NCBI RefSeq assembly: GCF_902729425.1 | Contig: NZ_CACVCH010000013.1 | Span: 62,001-126,000 of the forward strand | Direction: 5' to 3' | Origin: Magnetospirillum sp. SS-4 | Lineage (GTDB): Bacteria > Pseudomonadota > Alphaproteobacteria > Rhodospirillales > Magnetospirillaceae | DNA: 64,000 nt | Part shown: in pieces, positions 42,767 to 51,860 of the stretch | How positions within the stretch are numbered: the first letter of the stretch is position 1 | How the letters are laid out: each line of letters starts with the position of its first letter | Program-made: the position numbers and the translations under genes | Notes under the pieces: generated by a model | The model's input: the letters and a program-made list of their open reading frames with translations, nothing else | What the model was told of the DNA's origin: nothing | The model's database searches: none

Positions 42767-43723
42767 ATGATGGGCTCTCAGGCGTTCTTCCGGCAGGTGC
42801 TTCAGGCGATCGGTGAGGCCGATTGCGACGGTCTGATGTCGGACAAGGGAGCCGCCGTGCTGGGCGGCCTGTCGGGCCGCGCCACCGTCGGCCTGTTGCA
42901 GCGTCTGGCCGGACTGGTCGGGAACCGCGACAGCCTGTGCTATCTGGAAATCGGCGTGTTTCAGGGGCTGTCCTTGCTGTCGGTGGCCATCGAGCATCCC
43001 GGCTTCGCCTGCTTCGGCATCGACAATTTCTCGATCCTGGACCCCAAGGGCGAGAATCTGGGCATCGTCCGGGAGCGGACGCGGCGGCTGAACGCCACCA
43101 ACGCCCACCTGATCAACCAGGATTACGAGGCGGCGCTGGAAGGCCTGCCCGGCCATATCGGCGAGCGCAAGGTGGCGGTGTTCTTCATCGACGGCGCCCA
43201 CGACTACCGCAGCCAGCTGATGGCGCTGCTGCTGATCCGCCCCTATCTGTCCGAACGCGCGGTGATCGTCGTCGACGACGCCAATTACTTCGACGTGCGG
43301 CAAAGCACCCGCGATTTCCTGATCTCGCATCCCGAGTTCAAGATGGTGTTCGAGGCCTATTCCCCCGGCCATCCCGCCAATCTGGACCAGCCCACCCGCG
43401 AGAGGCAGGAGGCCGGCTGGCTGAACGGCGTCAACGTGCTGGTGCTCGATCACGAGAACGTGCTGCCGGTGATGCTGCCGCGCGTCGAGCCGCTGGCCCG
43501 CGACCTCTACGTCAACGAATGGCTGGTCCACCGCCACCGCTATGCCGAGCTGGCGCCCCAGGCGCTGGACGCCGCCGCCGCCATGGTCGAGGGCCGCGAG
43601 CCCGACGCCGCCGGATTGCGCGCCGCCGCCGAGGCCGGCAAGGATGCGTTCCAGGCCCGCCATCCCGACCGCAACCTGCATTGCGACGGGCTGCCGGACA
43701 GGCGCTTCACGGCATGGAAATAG
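42767..43723 (+). CDS. Class I SAM-dependent methyltransferase (TylF/Methyltransf_24-like)
   Basis: 318 residues from ATG 42767, with GAAGGA 5 nt upstream; a second in-frame ATG follows immediately. YLEIGVFQGLSLLSVAIEH is the SAM motif, FGIDNFSILDPKG binds the ribose, and VAVFFIDGAHDYRSQLM and VIVVDDANYFDVRQSTRDFL are the metal-dependent motif of this methyltransferase group. A sugar acceptor is likely from its position between two glycan clusters. It precedes the radical SAM cluster by 90 nt that contain a promoter, so it may be transcribed separately. Confidence 0.85.
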   Translation: MMGSQAFFRQVLQAIGEADCDGLMSDKGAAVLGGLSGRATVGLLQRLAGLVGNRDSLCYLEIGVFQGLSLLSVAIEHPGFACFGIDNFSILDPKGENLGIVRERTRRLNATNAHLINQDYEAALEGLPGHIGERKVAVFFIDGAHDYRSQLMALLLIRPYLSERAVIVVDDANYFDVRQSTRDFLISHPEFKMVFEAYSPGHPANLDQPTRERQEAGWLNGVNVLVLDHENVLPVMLPRVEPLARDLYVNEWLVHRHRYAELAPQALDAAAAMVEGREPDAAGLRAAAEAGKDAFQARHPDRNLHCDGLPDRRFTAWK

Positions 43724-43732
43724 CCAAGTTCA

Positions 43733-43762
43733 TTGACGTTCACAACATGAACACGGTATACA
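43733..43762 (+). promoter_or_regulatory. Sigma-70-type promoter of the radical SAM cluster
   Basis: TTGACG (43733-43738), an 18-nt spacer and TATACA (43757-43762) match the consensus well. A start site near 43769 would leave a leader of about 45 nt before the ATG at 43814. Confidence 0.65.
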
Positions 43763-43813
43763 GGGCGCCATCGGAAGCGGCTAGAATCCGACTGTCTGCC
43801 TGAAAGCGATCCC

Positions 43814-44881
43814 ATGAGCGGCGTACTGTATTCCAACCTTAAATTCCTGCGATTTCGGGATCAGCTCGACGCCCTTGCCACCGGCACCGTGGCCGCACCG
43901 GTCCATATCCGCATCAAGCCTATCAACCATTGCAACCACCACTGCTGGTACTGCGCCTATCGCACCGACGACCTCAAGCTGGGCGAGGACATGGACGAGA
44001 AGGACGTCATCCCCAGGGACAAGATGGTCGAGATCGCAGACGATATCGTCTCCATGGGGGTCAAGGCGGTGACCTTTTCCGGCGGTGGCGAGCCGCTGCT
44101 GTACAAGCCCCTGCCCGAGGTGATCGACCAGCTGGCGGCTGGCGGAGTGCGGGTGGCGACCCTGACCAACGGCTCCAACCTCAAGGGCCGGGTGGCCGAG
44201 GCACTGGCCCGCCACGCCACCTGGGTGCGGGTGTCCATCGACGCCTGGGACGACGAGTCCTATGTCAGATCGAGGGGCGCCAAACCGGGTGAGTTCTCGC
44301 GGCTGATGGACAACATGAAGGCGTTCGTCGCCACCGGCACCAGATGCGTGCTGGGGGTGTCGTTCATCACCGGCAAGGACAATTACCACCGGCTGCACGA
44401 GGTCTGCTCGCGCTTCAAGGATATCGGCGTCAACCATGTCAAGCTGTCGGCCGCCGTGGTCGGCAATTCAGTGGACGAGAACAACCGCTATCACCATGAG
44501 TTCGCCACGGGGGCGCGGGCCGAGATCGACCGGTGCCTGGCCCTGAACGGCGATAGCTTCACGGTGCTGGATCATTTCCACGAGATGGAAAGCCGGTTCG
44601 AGAAGAACTACACCCGCTGTCCGTTCCTTCAGTTCCTGACGGTGATCGGGGCGGACCAGACCGTCTATACCTGCCAGGACAAGGCCTATACCAAGTCGGG
44701 AACGCTGGGCTCGATCAAGAACCGCTCATTCCGCGACTACTGGTTCTCGGAAGAGAACCGTCGCGCCCTGGCCGAATTCGATCCGTCCAGGCTGTGCAAG
44801 CATCACTGCGTGTCCCACGCCAAGAATCTGGCGCTCACGCAATATCTGGCCGTTGATCCGGAACATGGACAATTCGTGTGA
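43814..44881 (+). CDS. Radical SAM protein with SPASM-like C-terminus
   Basis: 355 residues. The [4Fe-4S] motif CNHHCWYC (Cys40, Cys44, Cys47) is the canonical CX3CX2C, followed by the SAM-contact motif VTFSGGGEPLLY. The C-terminal part has further cysteines (CPFLQFLTVIG, YTCQDKAYT, CKHHCVSH) with GTLGSIKNRSFRDYW between them, as in SPASM or twitch domains that bind auxiliary clusters. Substrate unknown; a small peptide or sugar-linked substrate is possible. It is the first gene of a long co-directional cluster. Confidence 0.88.
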   Translation: MSGVLYSNLKFLRFRDQLDALATGTVAAPVHIRIKPINHCNHHCWYCAYRTDDLKLGEDMDEKDVIPRDKMVEIADDIVSMGVKAVTFSGGGEPLLYKPLPEVIDQLAAGGVRVATLTNGSNLKGRVAEALARHATWVRVSIDAWDDESYVRSRGAKPGEFSRLMDNMKAFVATGTRCVLGVSFITGKDNYHRLHEVCSRFKDIGVNHVKLSAAVVGNSVDENNRYHHEFATGARAEIDRCLALNGDSFTVLDHFHEMESRFEKNYTRCPFLQFLTVIGADQTVYTCQDKAYTKSGTLGSIKNRSFRDYWFSEENRRALAEFDPSRLCKHHCVSHAKNLALTQYLAVDPEHGQFV

Positions 44882-44915
44882 TACCCTCCTGTTCCGCCTG
44901 AAGAAAGCCGAGCCG

Positions 44916-47006
44916 ATGTCGAAGCGCGTTTACTTCGCCGATCTGACCCATTGCGGAACAATCACCAATGCCGACACCTTCCCCTATGGGGTCGGTTGTG
45001 TCGCCGCCTATGCCAAAACCATCTTCGGTGACGCGATCGAGCTTGATATCTTCAAGTTCCCCGCCGAGTTGGACGCGGCCATGGCCGGCAATCCGCCCGA
45101 TATCCTGTGCATCACCAATTATGCCTGGAACGCCAACCTCTCCATGACGGTGGCCGACATGGCGCGGGCCGCCCACCCCCACATGACCATCGTCATGGGG
45201 GGGCCGAATATCTGTATCACTCCGGAAGGACGCCGCCGGTTCCTGGAGGAGCATGCCTCCATCGATTTCTACGCAAAATTCGAAGGTGAACGTGCTTTCG
45301 CGGGGCTGTTCAAGACTCTGGTCGAGACCGGCATGGACAAGTCGGCACTGCGTGCCTCCGGCCGGTTGCTGGACAACATGCTCTACCTGACGCCTGATGG
45401 CGCATATGTCGAGGGTCCGGAAAAGCGGATCATGGATTACGCCGAGATGCCGTCCCCCTATCTCATGGGGCTGATGGACAAGTTTTTCGACCAGGAATTG
45501 CGGCCGGTTCTGGAATTCACCCGGGGCTGCCCCTATGCCTGTACCTTCTGCACCGATTCCCATGCCCATCGCAGTAAGGTGGTGCGCAAGCGGCCTGATC
45601 TGGCCCGCGCCGAGATGGAATACGTGGCGGCCCACGTCAAAACCGCCACCGACATGTTGCTGACCGACCTGAATTTCGGTCAGTATCCCGAAGACATCAC
45701 CTTTGCCCATATCATTCGCGACACCATCGATAAATTTGGATGGCCCAAGGCCATGCTGGTAGCCGGTGGCAAGAGCCATGGTGAGCGCGTCATGGAATGC
45801 GTCAAGATCGTCAATGGCAGCGACCTCGGCGTCATCAAGTTCTGCTCGTCGGTCCAGTCCACCGATGACACCGTACTGGACGCCATCAGCCGCAAGAACC
45901 TACCTGTGGACAAGGTGCGCGAGATCATGGACTCGGCCAATGCCGAGGAGGGCTTCACCGAATACTTCACCGAAATCATCCTCGGACTGCCCATGGACAG
46001 TGTCGAGTGCCACTATAACTCGTTGCGCGACACTATCGACAAGGTGGGCATGAACATCGTCAATGTTCACCAGCTGACCCTGCTGCAGGGCTCGCCCATG
46101 GCGCTGCCGGAGCAGCGCCGGCGCTACCAACTGGACCCGCGCTACCGGGTGTTCGTCGGCTGCGTCGGCATGTATCACCTGTTCGGTCAGGATATCGGCA
46201 TCGCCGAAATCGAGGAGGTGGTGGTCTCCAACAGCACCATGACATTCTCTGAATGGCTGGATTGCCGGGTCATGAGCCTGCTGGTGAAGACCTATATCGA
46301 CCGAGATTATTTTGTCGAGGTGTTCGGCCTGATCCGCCGTCTCGGCCTATCATCGGTCGACCTGTTGCGGATCGTCAAGGACGAGACTTTCCCGCGATAT
46401 CCCGGCCTGACTGCCCTGGTCGATGGCTACCTGCACAAAACCCAGGAGCCGTTGCACCCCACCTTGGCCGCCGCACTGGACTATGTCACCCGTCCCGACA
46501 CCATCGCGAAATTCCGCACCGGCGAATTGGGCGGCAACGAATTGCTGTTCTATCGGGTCAAAGCTTATCTGGACCATACCGACGAGTTGCACGATGCTCT
46601 GCGGGATGCGGCCCTGCTGCTGTTGAAGCGTCACGACCTGCTGGACGATGATCTGGCTACCTATCTGGACGAAGCCACCCGCTTCAGTCGGTTGCGCAAG
46701 TTCGATCCCCGCACCTATACCGAGGATCTGTTCGACCGGTTCAGCTATGACTTCCAGGCGGCCAAAGCCAAGGGTTTCAAGGTGATGCCCCGTGAAATCC
46801 AGATCAAGCCCCGCGAGGCCCGGCTCTATTTCACCGACAGCGCCAATGTGGCCATCGACTACGCCATCAGGGCCTGGGTTCGCCCCAAGAGTGATGTCAC
46901 CGAAATCAAACACAACACCGATGCTCAGACCATGTTCGGCTTCGGCAAGCTGTTTCATTACAGCAATCTGAGGGTGCTGTGCCGTTCGCTGGAGTGGGTT
47001 CGCTAG
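44916..47006 (+). CDS. Radical SAM protein with B12-binding-like N-terminal domain
   Basis: 696 residues from the ATG at 44916; an upstream in-frame ATG (44853) overlaps the previous gene and seems less likely. Residues about 1-135 match the B12-binding-like fold (ILCITNYAWNANLSMTVADM, IVMGGPNICITPEGRRRFLE), but no DxHxxG base-off motif is visible. The radical SAM core has RGCPYACTFCTDSH (Cys205, Cys209, Cys212). About 250 residues follow the core with no recognised domain, including an EIQIKPREARLYF segment. Family members do methyl transfer, ring contraction or C-C bond formation. The reaction here is unknown. Confidence 0.85.
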   Translation: MSKRVYFADLTHCGTITNADTFPYGVGCVAAYAKTIFGDAIELDIFKFPAELDAAMAGNPPDILCITNYAWNANLSMTVADMARAAHPHMTIVMGGPNICITPEGRRRFLEEHASIDFYAKFEGERAFAGLFKTLVETGMDKSALRASGRLLDNMLYLTPDGAYVEGPEKRIMDYAEMPSPYLMGLMDKFFDQELRPVLEFTRGCPYACTFCTDSHAHRSKVVRKRPDLARAEMEYVAAHVKTATDMLLTDLNFGQYPEDITFAHIIRDTIDKFGWPKAMLVAGGKSHGERVMECVKIVNGSDLGVIKFCSSVQSTDDTVLDAISRKNLPVDKVREIMDSANAEEGFTEYFTEIILGLPMDSVECHYNSLRDTIDKVGMNIVNVHQLTLLQGSPMALPEQRRRYQLDPRYRVFVGCVGMYHLFGQDIGIAEIEEVVVSNSTMTFSEWLDCRVMSLLVKTYIDRDYFVEVFGLIRRLGLSSVDLLRIVKDETFPRYPGLTALVDGYLHKTQEPLHPTLAAALDYVTRPDTIAKFRTGELGGNELLFYRVKAYLDHTDELHDALRDAALLLLKRHDLLDDDLATYLDEATRFSRLRKFDPRTYTEDLFDRFSYDFQAAKAKGFKVMPREIQIKPREARLYFTDSANVAIDYAIRAWVRPKSDVTEIKHNTDAQTMFGFGKLFHYSNLRVLCRSLEWVR

Positions 47007-47015
47007 GTGCCGGCC

Positions 47016-48206
47016 ATGTTGAAACGGATTCAACACGTCATCGGCAGAGCGTTGGCCAAGACGCTTTCTTATTTGTTCATCCTGCCGGTTCTATATCTGA
47101 TCGAGCCGTTCTGGAGAATTCGCCTGACCCATCTGTGGGTGGCCCGGTTCGGTCCCTTGGCCTACAATACCCATGTGTTCGTCGGCACCCGTATTCTGGA
47201 GGGACCCGAACCGCGCACCACCCGTCTCTTTTTCGGAGCTCGCCCGGCCAATCAGCCGCTATTCACCATGTGGAAGCGCATTCTGCCGATCATCGAAAAC
47301 CCGATCCTGTCGGCTTTTTATCACTATGCCGGCCCCACCTTGTCGAAAACCCGCTTCTTCCGGCCACTGCCCAACAACTATCATGACCACCGCCCCCTCA
47401 ATGTCGGCCCCGTCCTGTCGTTCTCGAAGGCAGAGGAAGAGCGTGGTCAATCATTGCTGAGGGATATGGGCCTGACCCCCGACGATTGGTTCGTGGTCTT
47501 TCAAAGTCGTGACGCCAGTTTTCACGCCCAGACCGGCCTGGGCGACAGTGGAACCCACCGGCTATGCTCCATCGATGGGTTCATGGCTGCGGCCGGGGAA
47601 ATCACCCGGCGCGGCGGCTATGCCATTCGCATCGGGGCCGGCCTCAACACTCCCCTGCCGGAAAACGGTAATTCCCGCATCATCGACTATGCCACCCGGT
47701 TCCGGCGCGACTGGGCCGATATCTACCTTCTTGGAAAGTGCCGTTTTCTTCTGGCTCCCGGCACCGGTACCGTGTTCGTGCCAGGCTTGTTCGGCAGACC
47801 AGTGGCGCAGAGCAACATGCTGCCCTATATCCCCAATCCCATGGGCCGCCACAGCCTGTACACCACCAAATTGCTAAAGGATGCCAGGACAGGCCGGATT
47901 CTGAATTTTGCCGAATTGTACGAGATGGGTGCTTTCAATTTTTTCCATCCTCACGAAGCCATGCTGAGATTTCCGCGGGAACTGGACGAGTATGGCTTGA
48001 TCGCGGTCGACAACGATGAGGAGGAGATCCTGGGACTGTGCCTCGACATGATCGCACAATTGGATGGCAATCCGGTGAATCCGGAGGCGGCAAGACTGCA
48101 ACGCCTGTACAAGACCCAGTTTCTGAACCAAGCCACCGACATTGACCTGATCCCGGATCTAGCGCCAAGCTTTGCCCTGAAATACCGCTATCTGATCGAA
48201 GCCTGA
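47016..48206 (+). CDS. TIGR04372-like putative glycosyltransferase
   Basis: 396 residues from the ATG at 47016, preceded by AGGTG; an in-frame GTG at 47007 is the alternative. A hydrophobic N-terminal stretch (LSYLFILPVLYLIEPFW) suggests membrane association. WFVVFQSRDASFHAQTGLGD, GGYAIRIGAGLNTPLPENGN and RFLLAPGTGTVFVPGLFGRP follow the pattern of TIGR04372 proteins found in surface-glycan clusters: a nucleotide-sugar-binding middle part and a Gly-Thr-rich loop. The assignment rests on remembered motif layout rather than a search. Confidence 0.65.
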   Translation: MLKRIQHVIGRALAKTLSYLFILPVLYLIEPFWRIRLTHLWVARFGPLAYNTHVFVGTRILEGPEPRTTRLFFGARPANQPLFTMWKRILPIIENPILSAFYHYAGPTLSKTRFFRPLPNNYHDHRPLNVGPVLSFSKAEEERGQSLLRDMGLTPDDWFVVFQSRDASFHAQTGLGDSGTHRLCSIDGFMAAAGEITRRGGYAIRIGAGLNTPLPENGNSRIIDYATRFRRDWADIYLLGKCRFLLAPGTGTVFVPGLFGRPVAQSNMLPYIPNPMGRHSLYTTKLLKDARTGRILNFAELYEMGAFNFFHPHEAMLRFPRELDEYGLIAVDNDEEEILGLCLDMIAQLDGNPVNPEAARLQRLYKTQFLNQATDIDLIPDLAPSFALKYRYLIEA

Positions 48207-48208
48207 TC

Positions 48209-49381
48209 ATGGCAACGGACAACCCCGCCGAGATGAACACGACCATGGATCCGAGCAAGGATATTCTCCCCCCCAATATCGTGATGGCGGACAGCTTTTC
48301 ACCATTCAAGCCCAGCCCCCAACGCGGTCTGATGAAATATGTCCGGGCAGGCTTCGGTATCATCAAGCTGGCTCTGATCCGCCGCGCCCTGAACGATGAC
48401 CTTGTCTATGAGCGCTATATCCGCGAGAACCTAGCGCGGCTGTTCGTCGCCAACACCACCATATGCAATGCTCGCTGTGTTTTCTGCCCGCAACAGTTTC
48501 ACGTCGACAAGAAACAGGCGATGCCGTTCGATATCTTCGCCGATGCCATCGAGAACTTCGTGGCTCATGGCGGCCGGTTGGTGACTCTGAACTCCAACAA
48601 TGGCGATCCCCTGGCGGATCCCGGCCTGATCGACAAAATTCGCCATGCACGCAAGGTCGGGTTGCCCGTCCTGAACTTCAGCACCAACGGCATCCTGCTG
48701 AGCCGCGGCACCCTGGTCCAGGACATCGCCGCCCTGGTGGACGAGATCGACATCAGCCTGCCGGGTTTTGACCGCGAGGATTACAAGCGGGTCTACGGCG
48801 TTGACCGGGCCGAGGCGGTGCTGGACGGGCTGATCAAGCTGATCGAGGCCAAACGCGCAGCCAACAGTCCCCTCCGTATCCTGCTGGCGTTGCGCATTGA
48901 TAGGCCGCTGGAAGAGGTAATGGCCGACGAGGGCATGCGCCAACTTAAACCATATCTCGACGATGGCACCGTGGTGATCGATCCCGATCAAATCTACAGC
49001 GAGATGGAGACCTGGTCCGATCAGATCACCGCCGAAAGCCTGCCCGGCATCATGACGTTGCGTACCGACGTGCCGGTCCGGACCCGGCCCTGCAAGCGCA
49101 TGATGAACGATGTCTTCCTGCTGGCCGATGGTCAGGTCCGTATCTGTGCCTGCCGCATCAAGCTCTCCAATTACGATGAACTGGTGATCGGCGACACCCG
49201 CACCCAGCCATTGGCCGACATCGTCCACGGCCCCGCCCATCGGGCCTTGCTGCAGCGGGTCGCGGCGGGGGACTGGCCCGAGGTCTGCCAGGATTGCACC
49301 TTGTATCAGGCCCAGGACTTGCCGCGCCAAACATGGCTGGCCATGGCGTGGGATCTGCTGGGTGGATTATTCCGGCGATGA
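48209..49381 (+). CDS. Radical SAM protein with SPASM-like domain
   Basis: 390 residues. CNARCVFC (Cys86, Cys90, Cys93) is the CX3CX2C cluster motif, and VTLNSNNGDPLADPGL holds a variant of the GGEPL motif (NNGDPL). The C-terminal segment has CKRMMNDVFLLADGQVRICA, IGDTRTQPLADI and VCQDCTLYQ, the pattern of SPASM auxiliary-cluster domains. About 75 residues precede the cluster motif, more than usual. The stop overlaps the ABC transporter start (ATGA). It is the third radical SAM enzyme in the cluster and is not close to either of the other two outside the core. Confidence 0.87.
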   Translation: MATDNPAEMNTTMDPSKDILPPNIVMADSFSPFKPSPQRGLMKYVRAGFGIIKLALIRRALNDDLVYERYIRENLARLFVANTTICNARCVFCPQQFHVDKKQAMPFDIFADAIENFVAHGGRLVTLNSNNGDPLADPGLIDKIRHARKVGLPVLNFSTNGILLSRGTLVQDIAALVDEIDISLPGFDREDYKRVYGVDRAEAVLDGLIKLIEAKRAANSPLRILLALRIDRPLEEVMADEGMRQLKPYLDDGTVVIDPDQIYSEMETWSDQITAESLPGIMTLRTDVPVRTRPCKRMMNDVFLLADGQVRICACRIKLSNYDELVIGDTRTQPLADIVHGPAHRALLQRVAAGDWPEVCQDCTLYQAQDLPRQTWLAMAWDLLGGLFRR

Positions 49382-51189
49382 TTACCCTTCTGCGCCAGGC
49401 CTTTTCCATGATGAGGCCGGCATTGCGCTGGCGGTGGGGCATGATCGTTGCCTCCGCCCTGGTGGGGGCCGCCCTGGAAACCGTCGGCACCGGCGCCGTG
49501 TTCGGCGTCATCACTGTCATCGCCGATCCCAGCCAGATCCATCGCATACCAATGATCGGTGACACCCTGTCGGCTCTTGCCGCCCGCAATCCCGCTCAGG
49601 CACCGCTGATCATCGGCATTGGCGTCATCATCTTCTTCATCGCCAAGAACCTGTTCATGTTCACCCATTCCTACTGGGCCGAACGGACATGCATGGACAG
49701 CGTCGTCGCCGGTGCCGGCCAATTGCTGAAGGGCTATCTTCGCGCCCCGTTCCAGCTCTATTTTCAGCGCAATCCCGCCGAACTGACCCGCAATCTGTCG
49801 CGCACCATCGATGATGTGTTTGGCGGCGTGGTGCGATCCACCGTAGGATTAGTGGCGGAGGGTTTCGTCCTGCTGGCCCTGCTGGCGGTCCTGCTCGTGG
49901 CGCAGCCGGCAGCGACCGCCATTGCCGCCCTCACCATCGGCACTTCCATGATCCTGGTATCCGCCATCTCCAAACGGGTGCTGATCACCCGTGGCCGCCG
50001 GGTCCAGGCCCTGGCCACTCAGATTCTTCAAGGTGCCCAGGAAGCCATCGGCGCCGCCAAGGACATCCGCATCCTGGGTCGGGAGGATTTCTTCTGGTCA
50101 CGGTTTATCGGACGGCGGCGTGAAAGCGCCGACCTCCAGCGCCTGACCCTGGCGCTGCTGGAAATGCCGCGTCTTGCGCTTGAAACTGCCATGGTCATCG
50201 GATTGGTGAACGTTGCCCTGGTTCTCGCCATGCAAGGAGAATCCGCCTCGGTGGTCCCGACTCTGGGGCTGTTCGGCTATGTGGGGTTCCGAATCCTGCC
50301 CTCGGTAACCCGCCTGCTGAGCCACGTCGGTCATATCCGCCAGTTCAGCGGCGCCGTCGAGGTGATCTGGGCGGATTATTCCGCCCTGTGCGCTCCTGAT
50401 CTCCATGCGCAACCGGATGAGCCGCCGATGCCGTTCGAGCGGGAATTGCGTCTGTCCGGCATCAGCTACGCCTATCCGGGAGGGCGCGGCACCGTCCTGG
50501 ATGCTATCGATCTGGTGGTACCGGTGCATGCCTCCATCGGCATTGTCGGGTCATCGGGTGCCGGGAAGAGTACCTTGGTGGACATCATCCTGGGATTATT
50601 GGCCCCTAGTTCGGGGCAGGTGCTGGTGGACGAAAAGGATATCGCCGGCCATATGCGCAGCTGGCAACGCCGCATCGGCTATGTCCCCCAGAGCATCTAC
50701 CTGACCGATGATTCACTGCGCAACAACATCGCCTTCGGCATTCCCATCGAATCCATCAACGAGGAGCGTCTGCGCGAGGCCGCCGCCATGGCCAGCGTCC
50801 TGGAGTTCATCGAATCGCTGCCGGAGGGGTTCGACACCATGGTCGGAGACCGAGGCCTCCTGCTGTCGGGCGGACAGCGCCAGCGCATCGGCATTGCCCG
50901 TGCGCTGTACCATCAGCCCGAATTGCTGATCTTCGACGAGGCTACCTCGGCGCTGGACAGCGAGACCGAACGCGAGGTCGCCACCGCCATCGATTCCCTG
51001 GCCGGATGCAAGACAGTAATCATGGTCGCCCACCGCCTAACCACCTTGACTCGCTGCGACAGCCTTGTATTTCTAAAGCAAGGTCGACTCGCCGCCACCG
51101 GGACCATGGCCGAACTGATCGAGCGGGACGAGGATTTTCGCCGCCTGGCGGCAAGCTCGGGCGTCTTGCATTCCCACACAGGAGCCTGA
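49378..51189 (+). CDS. ABC transporter, fused permease and ATPase, PglK-like flippase
   Basis: 603 residues: six TM helices in the first 330 residues, then one ATPase domain. Walker A GIVGSSGAGKSTLVDIILG (about 390), Q-loop VPQSIYLTDDSLRNNIAFG, signature LLSGGQRQRIGIARAL (about 496), Walker B LLIFDEATSALDS (about 519), and AHRLTTL as the switch His. The SSGAGKST loop and DDSLRNNIAFG are characteristic of PglK/MsbA-like half-transporters in glycan loci, which flip lipid-linked oligosaccharides. It is translationally coupled to the radical SAM gene before it. Confidence 0.9.
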   Translation: MITLLRQAFSMMRPALRWRWGMIVASALVGAALETVGTGAVFGVITVIADPSQIHRIPMIGDTLSALAARNPAQAPLIIGIGVIIFFIAKNLFMFTHSYWAERTCMDSVVAGAGQLLKGYLRAPFQLYFQRNPAELTRNLSRTIDDVFGGVVRSTVGLVAEGFVLLALLAVLLVAQPAATAIAALTIGTSMILVSAISKRVLITRGRRVQALATQILQGAQEAIGAAKDIRILGREDFFWSRFIGRRRESADLQRLTLALLEMPRLALETAMVIGLVNVALVLAMQGESASVVPTLGLFGYVGFRILPSVTRLLSHVGHIRQFSGAVEVIWADYSALCAPDLHAQPDEPPMPFERELRLSGISYAYPGGRGTVLDAIDLVVPVHASIGIVGSSGAGKSTLVDIILGLLAPSSGQVLVDEKDIAGHMRSWQRRIGYVPQSIYLTDDSLRNNIAFGIPIESINEERLREAAAMASVLEFIESLPEGFDTMVGDRGLLLSGGQRQRIGIARALYHQPELLIFDEATSALDSETEREVATAIDSLAGCKTVIMVAHRLTTLTRCDSLVFLKQGRLAATGTMAELIERDEDFRRLAASSGVLHSHTGA

Positions 51190-51194
51190 GGGGC

Positions 51195-51860
51195 ATGGGC
51201 CAGGAAATCGACTTCCTCGGACGCTTCCACAACGCCACCAAGCGCGATTACGTGCAGCGGGTGGTCGAACACGACAAGGCGGAATGCGCCGCCATCGCCA
51301 AGCAATGGGGCTTTGACTATTGGGACGGCGACCGCAGTCACGGCTTCGGCGGCATGCGGTATGACGGCCGCTGGCTGCCACTGGCCGAGGACATGGTCAA
51401 GCATTACGGCCTGAAGGCGGGAGATAAAGTTCTCGACATCGGCTGTGGCAAGGCCTTCCTACTGTACGAGCTCACCCGCGCCTGCGCCGGGCTGGAGGTG
51501 GCCGGGCTGGATATCTCGCAATACGGCATCGACAATGCCAAGGAGGAGGTGCGTCCATTCCTCCATCAGGGCAACGCCACCAGCCTGCCTTGGCCCGATG
51601 CCAGCTTTGACTTGGTGATATCCATCAACACCTTCCATAACCTCCAGGTTCACGAGCTGGACCAAGCGTTGCGGGAGATGCAGCGGGTCAGCAAGGACAA
51701 GGCCTATCTGTGCGTCGAAAGTTATCGTAGCGAATGCGAGAAGGCCAATCTGCTGTACTGGCAGCTCACCTGTGAAAGCTTTCACCGGCCGGAAGGCTGG
51801 CGTTTCTTGTTCGACATGGCCGGATATACCGGCGATTGGGGATTTATCACCTTCGCATGA
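51195..51860 (+). CDS. SAM-dependent methyltransferase (Methyltransf_11-like)
   Basis: 221 residues. Motif I is VLDIGCGKAFLLYELTRACA, the acidic ribose contact is in GLDISQYGIDNAKEEV, and motif IV is DLVISINTFHNLQVHELDQA. The C-terminus (TCESFHRPEGWRFLFDMAGY) is distinctive. The start follows GAGGGG a few bases downstream of the flippase stop, and the stop overlaps the reductase start (ATGA). It probably methylates a sugar or lipid intermediate of the cluster product. Confidence 0.85.
   Translation: MGQEIDFLGRFHNATKRDYVQRVVEHDKAECAAIAKQWGFDYWDGDRSHGFGGMRYDGRWLPLAEDMVKHYGLKAGDKVLDIGCGKAFLLYELTRACAGLEVAGLDISQYGIDNAKEEVRPFLHQGNATSLPWPDASFDLVISINTFHNLQVHELDQALREMQRVSKDKAYLCVESYRSECEKANLLYWQLTCESFHRPEGWRFLFDMAGYTGDWGFITFA

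Noticed and set aside
39945-42770. 941-residue open frame on the plus strand
   Set aside because: Antisense to the transferase and dehydrogenase genes; His/Gln-rich shadow with no recognisable domain.
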